In this document: positions 1-7,502 of the stretch, in pieces
How positions within the stretch are numbered: position 1 is the first letter of the stretch
Layout: each line of letters begins with the position of its first letter
Origin: Prolixibacteraceae bacterium
GTDB lineage: Bacteria; Bacteroidota; Bacteroidia; Bacteroidales; Prolixibacteraceae
Length of the DNA: 7,893 nucleotides
Direction: 5' to 3'
NCBI GenBank assembly: GCA_016930735.1
Contig: JAFGGF010000204.1
Coordinates: forward strand, 1 to 7,893
Translations under genes and position numbers: made by a program
The notes under the pieces: model-generated
What the model was told of the DNA's origin: nothing
Database searches by the model: none
The model's input: the letters and a program-made list of their open reading frames with translations, nothing else

Positions 1-1967
1 ACAAAACTGAAAATATCCAGGAGTTTCTGGATTATGCCTTAACAGAAGCAATTCAACTGACCGACAGCAAAATAGGTTATATATATTTATATAATGAAGA
101 AAAAAAACAATTCATTTTAAATTCCTGGTCAAAAGAAGTTATGTTGGAATGCAGGGTTGCTGATCCGCAATCTGTTTACGACCTCGATAAAACCGGATGC
201 TGGGGCGAAGCAGTCAGGCAAAGAAAGCCAATTATAATAAACGATTATTCATCGGGACACGACCTGGCAAGAGGAATCCCGGAAGGGCATGTATTTCTTA
301 AAAAATTCCTTACAATCCCTGTATTTGATAACAGCAAAATAGTTGCGGTTGTTGGTGTTGCAAATAAAAAAACCAATTATACAGAAACAGATGTTAAGCA
401 ATTAACCCTTTTGATGGATTATGTTTGGAATATGGTTGTAAAACTCAGGCAACATGTTGAATTGGTTAATTACAAAAATAAACTGGAGGTTTTGGTTCGC
501 GACCGTACCAAAGAACTTGAAGAAGCCACACATGTGGCTGAACAATCAGCCAATGCAAAAAGCGTATTCTTAGCAAATATGAGCCATGAAATCAGAACTC
601 CAATGAATTCAATAATCGGGTATTCACAGATTCTGGCAAACAGGGTTACAGATCCGACAAACAAGGACTACCTTAATTCAATAGTAGCAAGTGGAAATAC
701 ATTGCTGTCATTAATAAATAAAATACTCGATCTATCGAAAATTGAAGCAGGAAAAATGGATCTAAATCCGGAACCGGTTAACATTGAACAAACCATCAGT
801 GAAATTGTAAGTATTTTTAAATTGGCTGCTAATGAAAAAGGAATAAACTTATCGGTTAAAATACAGCAGGGATTTCCTGAACTATTAATACTTGATGAAC
901 TCAGGATCAGGCAAATTTTTATTAACCTGTTGGGGAATTCTGTAAAATTTACCGACTCAGGTTTTGTCACTATAACTGCCTGGTATGAAAATTCAGGGAA
1001 TAATTCGGTTAATTGCAGGTTTATTGTTGAGGACTCAGGTATTGGTATAAAAAAAGAAGAACTGGATCATATTTTTGAATCATTCCAGCAATCACGTGAA
1101 AATAAATTAAATTCACAAAAAGGATCCGGACTGGGTTTAGCCATCACCAAAAAACTGGTTGAACTAATGAACGGAAATATATTTGTGGAAAGTGAGCCCA
1201 ACATAAGGACAGAATTTACTATACTATTAAATAACATCCAATTTCCCAATACTTTACCGAAAACACAAGATGAAGAAATTACCCCAGGAAGTATAAAATT
1301 TGAACCAGCAACTGTTTTAGTGGCTGATGATTCAGATGATAATAAAAAAGTAATAAAAGAAATGCTCGCAGATTACAACTTAAAAGTGTTTGGAGCATCA
1401 AATGGACTGGAAGCTATAAATTATTCAAAAGAAGAAAAAATTGACCTTATCCTGATGGATATTTCAATGCCGGAAATGGATGGTTATACAGCTGCCAATC
1501 AAATCCATAATAATCCGGAAACTTCCCATATTCCAATTATTGCATATACTGCAACAGCTTTTGATACTTTTGGAAAGGTTTTAAAAAGCAAAGGATTTGC
1601 CGGATACCTGAGAAAACCTGTTTTGTTTGAAAACCTAATCAGTGAACTGGCAAAACATCTAAAACACAAAACTTTAAATGGAAAACACAAAAAGGAAGCT
1701 GAACCGGGTGGAATAGATATTTCAAAATTAAACAAAAACAATCTGGTTAAGTTAAAAGAACAATTCAGAAATACATATAGTGAATTAACTCCGCGGTTTT
1801 CTCATCGGAGAACTAAAATTTTTGCAGCTCGATTTTATGAAAAATCTGTTGAACTTGATTGTTCTGAACTGGTAAAATTTTCAAGAGAATTCAGAAAATC
1901 GATAGAAAATTTTGATATTGAAAAAAGCAGATTCATGTTAAAAGAACTGGAAAAAATATTTAACTAA
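1..1967 (+). CDS. Hybrid sensor histidine kinase (GAF-HisKA-HATPase-REC), 5'-truncated by the window
   Basis: This is a cytosolic-type signalling kinase that autophosphorylates a histidine and passes the phosphate to its own receiver domain. The frame is open from base 3 (654 residues visible), so the true start lies upstream. The ATG at 141 falls inside the GAF domain and is not the start. Counting residues from base 3: GAF about 4-145, of the type with 'SWSKEVMLECRV', 'WGEAVRQRKPIIINDY' and 'IPEGHV...QLTLLMD' signatures; a charged coiled-coil linker about 147-190; HisKA with 'SHEIRTPMN', phospho-His195 (bases 585-587); HATPase with N-box Asn312, G1 'DSGIGI' from Asp344 and G2 'GSGLGL' 374-379. 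The receiver (about 437-555) has the acidic pair Asp442/443, phospho-acceptor Asp486 in 'LMDISMP' (bases 1458-1460), Thr516 and Lys538. All catalytic residues are present. The last ~100 residues form a helical tail ending in an 'ENFDIEKS' motif, with no Hpt-type HxxKG. PAS or other sensor modules upstream are likely but unseen. The ligand and output are unknown. The stop lies 15 bp from the convergent tsaD stop. Confidence 0.96.
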   Translation, partial: KTENIQEFLDYALTEAIQLTDSKIGYIYLYNEEKKQFILNSWSKEVMLECRVADPQSVYDLDKTGCWGEAVRQRKPIIINDYSSGHDLARGIPEGHVFLKKFLTIPVFDNSKIVAVVGVANKKTNYTETDVKQLTLLMDYVWNMVVKLRQHVELVNYKNKLEVLVRDRTKELEEATHVAEQSANAKSVFLANMSHEIRTPMNSIIGYSQILANRVTDPTNKDYLNSIVASGNTLLSLINKILDLSKIEAGKMDLNPEPVNIEQTISEIVSIFKLAANEKGINLSVKIQQGFPELLILDELRIRQIFINLLGNSVKFTDSGFVTITAWYENSGNNSVNCRFIVEDSGIGIKKEELDHIFESFQQSRENKLNSQKGSGLGLAITKKLVELMNGNIFVESEPNIRTEFTILLNNIQFPNTLPKTQDEEITPGSIKFEPATVLVADDSDDNKKVIKEMLADYNLKVFGASNGLEAINYSKEEKIDLILMDISMPEMDGYTAANQIHNNPETSHIPIIAYTATAFDTFGKVLKSKGFAGYLRKPVLFENLISELAKHLKHKTLNGKHKKEAEPGGIDISKLNKNNLVKLKEQFRNTYSELTPRFSHRRTKIFAARFYEKSVELDCSELVKFSREFRKSIENFDIEKSRFMLKELEKIFN

Positions 1968-1982
1968 TTCAGCCAAAAATAA

Positions 1983-3014
1983 TTAGATCTGTGTTTTGGA
2001 AAACGGGACAACTTTCTGATTTGCAAACTCTTTATTCAGGTATTTATAATAACCCGTAATGGCTATCATTGCAGCATTATCCATAGTAAACTCGAATTTT
2101 GGAATGTACAATTTCCAACGATTCTTATCAGCAGTTACTTGAAGTGTTGTTCGCAAACCTGAATTGGCCGATACGCCACCAGCTACAGCAATTTCCCTTA
2201 TTTTGGTTTCCTTTGCTGCCCTTTTTAATTTCGAAAGCAAAACATCAATAATTGTTTTTTGAAGTGATGCTGACAAATCTTCTTTGTTTTCATCAATAAA
2301 ATCAGGATTTAATTTCAGGTTATCCCTCAGAAAATAAAGAAAATTGGTTTTTAATCCGCTAAAACTGTAATCCAATCCGGGAACTCTGGGTTTTGCAAAT
2401 TCAAATTTTTCAGGATTCCCGGTTTTTGCCAGTTTGTCGATGTGCGGACCACCCGGATATGGAAGCCCCATAACCTTGGCACACTTATCAAATGCTTCGC
2501 CGGCAGCATCGTCAATTGTTTGCCCTATTACTTCCATTCTCAGGTAATCATTTACTAAAATGATCTGCGAATTCCCTCCCGAAACCAACAGGCAAAGAAA
2601 AGGAAATTTCGGTGGATGGAATTCCACGCCATTTTCCCTGATAAATAAAGCAAGTACATGACCTGCCAGATGATTAACCTCGATTAGCGGAATTTGGGAG
2701 GCTAGTGCAAATCCTTTTGCAAAAGAAGTTCCCACAAGCAGCGAACCAAGTAATCCGGGCCCCCTGGTAAAGGCAACAGCTGAAATTTCATTTTTACTAA
2801 TCCCGGCTTGTTTTATTGCCTGATCAACCACAGGAATAATATTTTGCTGATGTGCTCTGGAAGCTAACTCAGGTACTACCCCGCCATATGCTTCATGTAC
2901 TTTTTGCCCAGCCACAATATTCGAAAGGATTTTGCCGTCGCGGATAATAGCAGCAGATGTATCATCACATGACGATTCAATTCCAAGTATTGTAATTACT
3001 TCATTTTCACCCAT
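1983..3014 (-). CDS. tsaD: tRNA N6-adenosine threonylcarbamoyltransferase TsaD
   Basis: TsaD (Kae1/YgjD family, ASKHA fold) transfers the threonylcarbamoyl group from threonylcarbamoyl-AMP to N6 of A37 in ANN-decoding tRNAs. In bacteria it acts in the cytosol with TsaB and TsaE, and TsaC supplies the substrate. The 343-residue product has the family's usual length and full motif set: 'GIESSCDDT' near residues 11-19, 'RGPGLLGSLLVG' 84-95, the metal-binding 'HLAGH' with His115 and His119, 'VSGGNSQ' about 144-150, 'AGGVSAN' 278-284, and 'TMDNAAM' with the metal ligand Asp312. The start is the ATG at 3014-3012, the first ATG in the frame and a few residues before the conserved 'ILGIESSCDDT' strand, as in homologues. 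A TTG 42 bases further upstream (3056) would add 14 residues not expected in the family, and lies upstream of the best promoter box. There is no clear Shine-Dalgarno sequence. Its stop faces that of the kinase, and it is divergent from tamB. No other t6A gene is in the window, which is common because bacterial tsa genes are often scattered. Confidence 0.98.
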   Translation of the reverse strand: MGENEVITILGIESSCDDTSAAIIRDGKILSNIVAGQKVHEAYGGVVPELASRAHQQNIIPVVDQAIKQAGISKNEISAVAFTRGPGLLGSLLVGTSFAKGFALASQIPLIEVNHLAGHVLALFIRENGVEFHPPKFPFLCLLVSGGNSQIILVNDYLRMEVIGQTIDDAAGEAFDKCAKVMGLPYPGGPHIDKLAKTGNPEKFEFAKPRVPGLDYSFSGLKTNFLYFLRDNLKLNPDFIDENKEDLSASLQKTIIDVLLSKLKRAAKETKIREIAVAGGVSANSGLRTTLQVTADKNRWKLYIPKFEFTMDNAAMIAITGYYKYLNKEFANQKVVPFSKTQI

Positions 3015-3034
3015 CAGTAAAATTTGGTTAATGG

Positions 3035-3042
3035 CAAACTTA
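3035..3042 (-). promoter_or_regulatory. Candidate Bacteroidota -7 promoter box for tsaD
   Basis: Read on the minus strand this is TAAGTTTG, an exact match to the Bacteroidota sigma-ABfr -7 consensus TAnnTTTG. It ends 20 bases before the tsaD ATG, which would leave a very short 5' leader. No good -33 TTTG/TTG is seen 17-23 bases upstream, so the call rests on the -7 box and its position. A second exact match, TACTTTTG, lies on the same strand at 3101-3108 inside the tamB start region and could give a longer leader. Such 8-mers arise by chance in AT-rich DNA. Confidence 0.35.
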
Positions 3043-3047
3043 ATTAA

Positions 3048-3069
3048 CAACTTCAATTAAATTAAGTTG
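3048..3069. promoter_or_regulatory. Near-palindrome in the tsaD/tamB divergent region, possible operator
   Basis: The half-sites CAACTT (3048-3053) and AAGTTG (3064-3069) are perfect inverted repeats. Counting the AT-rich centre, 9 of 11 pairs across the 22 bases are symmetric about 3058/3059; the two mismatches are 3054/3063 and 3056/3061. It lies where the -33 region of the candidate tsaD promoter would be and just ahead of the tamB start, so a dimeric regulator bound here could affect both genes. No regulator family is recognised from the half-site. AT-rich sequence makes partial symmetry common, so this is only a candidate. Confidence 0.25.
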
Positions 3070-3077
3070 CATACTTT

Positions 3078-6000
3078 TTGTTTAGTTTTGTACGAAAACG
3101 CAAAAGTATTAAAAAAGGCTGGAAAATATTGATTATTGGCTTGGCAGCAATTATTCTTTTAATTACTGCCTTTTACGTGTTGTCGCAAAGCAGCAGGGTT
3201 CAACGTTTTCTTACTCAAAAAATAGCAAATAGTTTTGCAGGGCAGCTTAATACCGAATTTCATATAGGAGGGGTTGATATTTCACTCTTTAATAATCTGG
3301 TCCTTAAAGAAGTATGGTTGGAAGATAAAAATAAAGATACCCTGCTGTATGTTCAGAAACTGGTGGCAGCAATCGACTCATTTTCAGTAAAACGGAAATT
3401 TATAGCTCTTGGAAGTATCGATTTTAATAATGCAAAGTTGTTTCTATCGGTCGATTCCACAGGTGAATATAATTACATATTGCCTGAAACAATCAAATCG
3501 GATAAAAATACGGGAAATCAAAATTGGGACATAACCTGCTCGGATTTTGGTTTTAAAGAATCCGGTTTCTTTTTCGGGCCGGGAGTTTTTAACTTTAATA
3601 AAGGCCAGGAATTTACCAATATCAACCTGAACCTTACCGGATTAAAACTTATTGCTGATACAATTTCAGCAAATATCAGAAGCCTTTCATTTCAGAATTC
3701 GGGCAATATTGGAATTCAAAACTTATCGGCAAACCTCAGGTTAGCTCCCAATAATATACTGGCAGAAAAAATCAATTTAAAAACCGAAAAATCATTTTTG
3801 GAAAATACATCACTTGAAATTATAAAAAATGATTCAATTCCTGATTTTATTAATGGAGATATAAATTTAATTGTCGGACAGTCAAATTTCAGTTTTGAGG
3901 ATATTTCGAAGCTTATCCCTGCTGTTCAGGGAATGGATGAGAGGGTTGAGCTCTCGGGAAAAATATATGGAAACCTGACTGACCTTAAGGGGCGTGATAT
4001 AGTTATTAAAACCGGCGATTATACGTATATCAGCTGTAATTTCTATGTAAATGACCTGCCCGATTTTAATAATGCCTACCTGTTTTTTGATTTATCATTT
4101 CTACAGACAACATTTAATGATCTGAGCAATCTGAAACTTCCTGTAAGTGCAAAAACCAGGATGCTTACTTTTCCTGAATCGTTTTACGATGCAGGGATTT
4201 TAACATATAAAGGAAATTTCACCGGATTCTTCCAGGATTTTGTTGCCTATGGGAAGCTTGAAAGTAAGATGGGAAGTATCAGTACCGACTTATCGTTTAA
4301 ACCTGTTGAAGATGGAAGCCTGGAACTTAACGGGAAATTAACCTCAAATGAATTCGAAGTTGGTTTGTTATTCAATAAAGATATTCTGGGTAAAATTTCA
4401 TTTAATGGGGCAATTAACGGTGTATATGAAAAAGATTCCAATAAAATAATGGGGACATTTAACGGTGGCATTTCAAACTTCGGGATTAATGGCTACAATT
4501 ACAAAAACATCACTCTTAACGGATTGTTTGACAGCAAAAATTTTGATGGTTTTATAACAGTTGATGACCCGAATTTAAAACTCGATTTCCTCGGAAAACT
4601 TTATTTTAATCCTGAAATACCGGAGTTTGATTTCGACCTTTCAGTCAGAAAAGCCAACCTGGTTGCAATAAAACTGGACAGCATTCACCAAATATCAGAC
4701 CTTGCATTTATATCTAAAGCCAACTTTAAAGGAAATAACATTGATAACCTTAGTGGATTTATTAATATTGAAAACGGATCATACATGAATTCAAACGGAG
4801 AGCTTACACTCAAGGATTTTGGTATCAGGACTGAACCCAAAGGACCGGATAAAGAACTCTCTTTAAATTCCGAATTTGCCGATGTAACAGTTTTAGGGCA
4901 ATACAACCTTAAAACATTGCCTCTGACTTTTAAATACATTCTTTCGAAATATCTGCCCGCACTATCAGATGACAGTGACAAATTACTCGAAACTTATCAC
5001 AACAAATTTTCATATGATGTCGATATCAAGGATTTAGACAGGCTCACAAATGTTTTTAAGCCTTCACTTACAATTAACACACCTTTTAAAATCGAAGGGG
5101 AAATAGACTCTGAAAATAACTTTTTTACACTTACCGGGAATATTCCGGGAATTTCTATGGAAAATATCCTGATTAAAAATATTTTGTTAAGAGCCGAAAC
5201 CGATTCCCTTTATAGTTCAAACATTAAAATTGCCGAAATTGAAACAAGGTCTGGCATTAATATTTACAACCTTGCTTTTAATGCTGAAGCAAAAGATAAT
5301 AAACTCGACACCAGGCTTATATGGAATAATTACCATGAAAATACTTATAGCGGTGAAATAAATACCACAACTGAATTATTTAATTCAGGAAAAAACCTTG
5401 CTGCCAGAATCGAAATAAATCCTTCAAAAATTTATTTTGCCGATTCACTTTGGCTGGTTATGCCCGGACATTTAGATATTGATTCCACTTCCATTAAAAT
5501 AAAAGTCCTGGAATTTAAAGGGCAGGATCAGTCCATTCAGGCCTCAGGTGCAATTTCGGAAGACCCAAAAGACAGGTTGACAGTCAGTTTTCAAGACATT
5601 AACCTGAAAATGATTGAAAAATATATGTTAAATGAACCAACCCTGTCTGGGATTGTCAACGGTGATATTGGGATCGAAAATTTTTATAAACAGAGGTTAA
5701 TTTTTACAGACTTGAACCTTAACAACTTCTGGTACAGGGACCATGAATTTGGCAACATTACATTATCAAGTTTCTGGGACAGTGAAAAGGATTTAATAAA
5801 CGCAAACCTCAAACTGATCAGGGGAGACGAACTTAAGTTATCGGCAAACGGATTTTTTAATCCAGCCTCAAAAGAACTTGAATTTAATGCCTATGTTAAT
5901 AAATTACGCACCATTATCCTTGAAAAAGTTATAAAAAACAGTTTATCTGATTTCAGAGGAACAGCTTCAGGCCATCTTAAAATTCACGGCAACCCCGATA

Positions 6001-7487
6001 ATATATTACTTGACGGTTCTCTCTGGGGTGAAGAAGCCGGTTTAAAAATAGATTATACTCAGGTAAATTATACTTTTAGCGATTCTGTCAGGTTCAAAGG
6101 AAATAAAATCATATTCGACCATATAAAGATAACAGATGATTTGAACAACTCCGGTATTTTTAACGGGACCATTTCACACACCAATTTTGAAGATATGGTG
6201 TACGATTTAAGTATAAGTTCTCCCCGGATACTTGCACTAAATACAAATATGGGAAACAATAGCCAGTTTTTCGGGAAAGTAATTGCAGACGGAAATTTTT
6301 ATGTAACCGGAAAAGGGGTAAACATCAATCTTGATGGTGACGGTAAAACACTCAGGGGCACCGATGTAAGCATTTCTCTTGATAGTGAACAGGAAGCCGA
6401 ACAATATGATTTTATTCGTTTTGTAAATCCTGATATTAAGCAAGAGGATGAAGAAATCGGATTTATCAACCGCCCCGACACTTCATTAAACCTGAACCTC
6501 CGTGTTGAAGTTACACCCGAAGCCCGTGCCCAGTTAATTTATAATTCACAGGTAGGAGATATAATACGTGGCCAGGGTGAAGGAGTTTTGCAATTCGGGA
6601 TGGACAGGAACGGAGATATAACGATTTACGGCAACTACAATATCGTGGAAGGAGATTATTTATTCACCCTGAAAAGCGTTATAAATAAAAGGTTTACCAT
6701 TGAAAATGGCGGATACATTAACTGGTCCGGCGATCCTTACAACGCAAAAATAAACATCGACGCAACCTACAATCTGAAAGCTTCGTTATATGAACTTTTT
6801 GCAAACAGCAATTTTGACGTTGATAAATCGCAACGTATCCCGGTTGAATGTAAAATACTTCTATCCGGAAACCTGACCAATCCTGATATTAATTTTGATG
6901 TTAAATTCCCAATGGTGGAAACCCGGCTTGTGGATGAATTGCAGCAGTTTTTTAATACCGAAGAGGAAATGAACAGGCAAATAATATCGCTCGTTGTTTT
7001 GGGGCAGTTTTATACTCCTGAATACATGAGGGGGACGTACGAGGCTGTTACATCTTCTTCGTATGCTATTGGTTCAACCGCAAGTGAATTGTTTTCGAAC
7101 CAGGTAAGTAACTGGCTTTCGCAGTTAAATGATGATTTTGATATTGGATTTAATTACCGCCCCGGAACCCAGTTAACACGAGATGAAATCGAGCTGGCAC
7201 TTAGTAAGCAAATGTTCAACGACCGTGTGACAATTAACGGGAATATTGGCAACAATGTGAATCCAACCTCAACAAACAACAGCCAGATCGTGGGTGATTT
7301 TGACCTGAAGGTTAAACTTACCGATAATGGGAAAATCCAGTTGAAAGCATTTAACCGATCCAATAACAACCTGATTTATGAAACTGCACCTTACACGCAG
7401 GGAATCGGGCTTACTTTTAAAGAAGAGTACAATACAATGGAAGAATTGCTTGATAAACTTTTATCGGTTGTAAAGAGGAAAAATTAA
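3078..7487 (+). CDS. tamB: Translocation and assembly module subunit TamB (AsmA-like, DUF490)
   Basis: TamB is anchored in the inner membrane and spans the periplasm as a long beta-rich hydrophobic groove. It is linked to outer-membrane protein assembly with TamA-type barrels and to phospholipid transport to the outer membrane. The 1469-residue product has a basic N-terminus ('RKRKSIKK'), one hydrophobic segment at about 17-36 as a signal anchor, and an AsmA/TamB-like entry ('FHIGGVDISLFNNLVLKEVWLED' pattern, about 61-83). A long run of repetitive beta-strands follows. From about residue 960 ('FRGTASGHLKIHGNP') the conserved C-terminal TamB domain begins, with 'GYINWSGDPYNAKINI' near 1212-1227 and 'ISLVVLGQFYTPE' near 1302-1314. 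It is longer than E. coli TamB (about 1259 residues), as usual in Bacteroidota. The start is TTG at 3078: a stop lies in frame at 3063-3065, no ATG lies between, and the first in-frame ATG is codon 286, so ATG initiation would lose the anchor. The exact start is therefore uncertain. No tamA-like gene adjoins it. Confidence 0.96.
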   Translation: MFSFVRKRKSIKKGWKILIIGLAAIILLITAFYVLSQSSRVQRFLTQKIANSFAGQLNTEFHIGGVDISLFNNLVLKEVWLEDKNKDTLLYVQKLVAAIDSFSVKRKFIALGSIDFNNAKLFLSVDSTGEYNYILPETIKSDKNTGNQNWDITCSDFGFKESGFFFGPGVFNFNKGQEFTNINLNLTGLKLIADTISANIRSLSFQNSGNIGIQNLSANLRLAPNNILAEKINLKTEKSFLENTSLEIIKNDSIPDFINGDINLIVGQSNFSFEDISKLIPAVQGMDERVELSGKIYGNLTDLKGRDIVIKTGDYTYISCNFYVNDLPDFNNAYLFFDLSFLQTTFNDLSNLKLPVSAKTRMLTFPESFYDAGILTYKGNFTGFFQDFVAYGKLESKMGSISTDLSFKPVEDGSLELNGKLTSNEFEVGLLFNKDILGKISFNGAINGVYEKDSNKIMGTFNGGISNFGINGYNYKNITLNGLFDSKNFDGFITVDDPNLKLDFLGKLYFNPEIPEFDFDLSVRKANLVAIKLDSIHQISDLAFISKANFKGNNIDNLSGFINIENGSYMNSNGELTLKDFGIRTEPKGPDKELSLNSEFADVTVLGQYNLKTLPLTFKYILSKYLPALSDDSDKLLETYHNKFSYDVDIKDLDRLTNVFKPSLTINTPFKIEGEIDSENNFFTLTGNIPGISMENILIKNILLRAETDSLYSSNIKIAEIETRSGINIYNLAFNAEAKDNKLDTRLIWNNYHENTYSGEINTTTELFNSGKNLAARIEINPSKIYFADSLWLVMPGHLDIDSTSIKIKVLEFKGQDQSIQASGAISEDPKDRLTVSFQDINLKMIEKYMLNEPTLSGIVNGDIGIENFYKQRLIFTDLNLNNFWYRDHEFGNITLSSFWDSEKDLINANLKLIRGDELKLSANGFFNPASKELEFNAYVNKLRTIILEKVIKNSLSDFRGTASGHLKIHGNPDNILLDGSLWGEEAGLKIDYTQVNYTFSDSVRFKGNKIIFDHIKITDDLNNSGIFNGTISHTNFEDMVYDLSISSPRILALNTNMGNNSQFFGKVIADGNFYVTGKGVNINLDGDGKTLRGTDVSISLDSEQEAEQYDFIRFVNPDIKQEDEEIGFINRPDTSLNLNLRVEVTPEARAQLIYNSQVGDIIRGQGEGVLQFGMDRNGDITIYGNYNIVEGDYLFTLKSVINKRFTIENGGYINWSGDPYNAKINIDATYNLKASLYELFANSNFDVDKSQRIPVECKILLSGNLTNPDINFDVKFPMVETRLVDELQQFFNTEEEMNRQIISLVVLGQFYTPEYMRGTYEAVTSSSYAIGSTASELFSNQVSNWLSQLNDDFDIGFNYRPGTQLTRDEIELALSKQMFNDRVTINGNIGNNVNPTSTNNSQIVGDFDLKVKLTDNGKIQLKAFNRSNNNLIYETAPYTQGIGLTFKEEYNTMEELLDKLLSVVKRKN

Positions 7488-7502
7488 TTTGCATTAATTG
7501 AT

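Noticed and set aside
470..1741. Several minus-strand open frames (60-100 codons) antisense to the kinase.
   Set aside because: They lie wholly inside a well-conserved kinase gene, show no recognisable domains and have no start signals. They are shadows of plus-strand codon usage.
1964..1986. Inverted repeat CTAATT / AATTAG with an 11-base loop spanning both stop codons of the convergent kinase and tsaD genes, as a bidirectional terminator.
   Set aside because: The stem is only 6 bp with a single G-C pair and no U-tract beyond it. The symmetry largely comes from two facing TAA stop codons in AT-rich DNA. How transcription ends in this 15-bp gap is not visible.
3031..3060. A 9-codon plus-strand mini-ORF starting with ATG ahead of tamB, as a leader peptide.
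   Set aside because: It has no regulatory codon run, no ribosome binding site and no attenuator hairpin after it. It overlaps the likely tsaD promoter and is of chance length.
3083..3090. TAGTTTTG on the plus strand as the tamB promoter -7 box.
   Set aside because: It matches the consensus but lies 5 bases inside the only start that keeps the membrane anchor, and has no -33 element at proper spacing. I do not annotate it as a promoter, though it is discussed as a conflict.
4247..7369. Minus-strand open frames (60-98 codons) antisense to tamB.
   Set aside because: The tamB reading frame is intact and conserved throughout. The antisense products are low-complexity and unrecognisable, and none has supporting context.
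7474..7479. AGAGGA as a Shine-Dalgarno sequence for the hydrolase gene.
   Set aside because: It lies within the last codons of tamB and is more than 20 bases from the ATG at 7503, too far for normal pairing. Weak or absent Shine-Dalgarno motifs are normal in this phylum.
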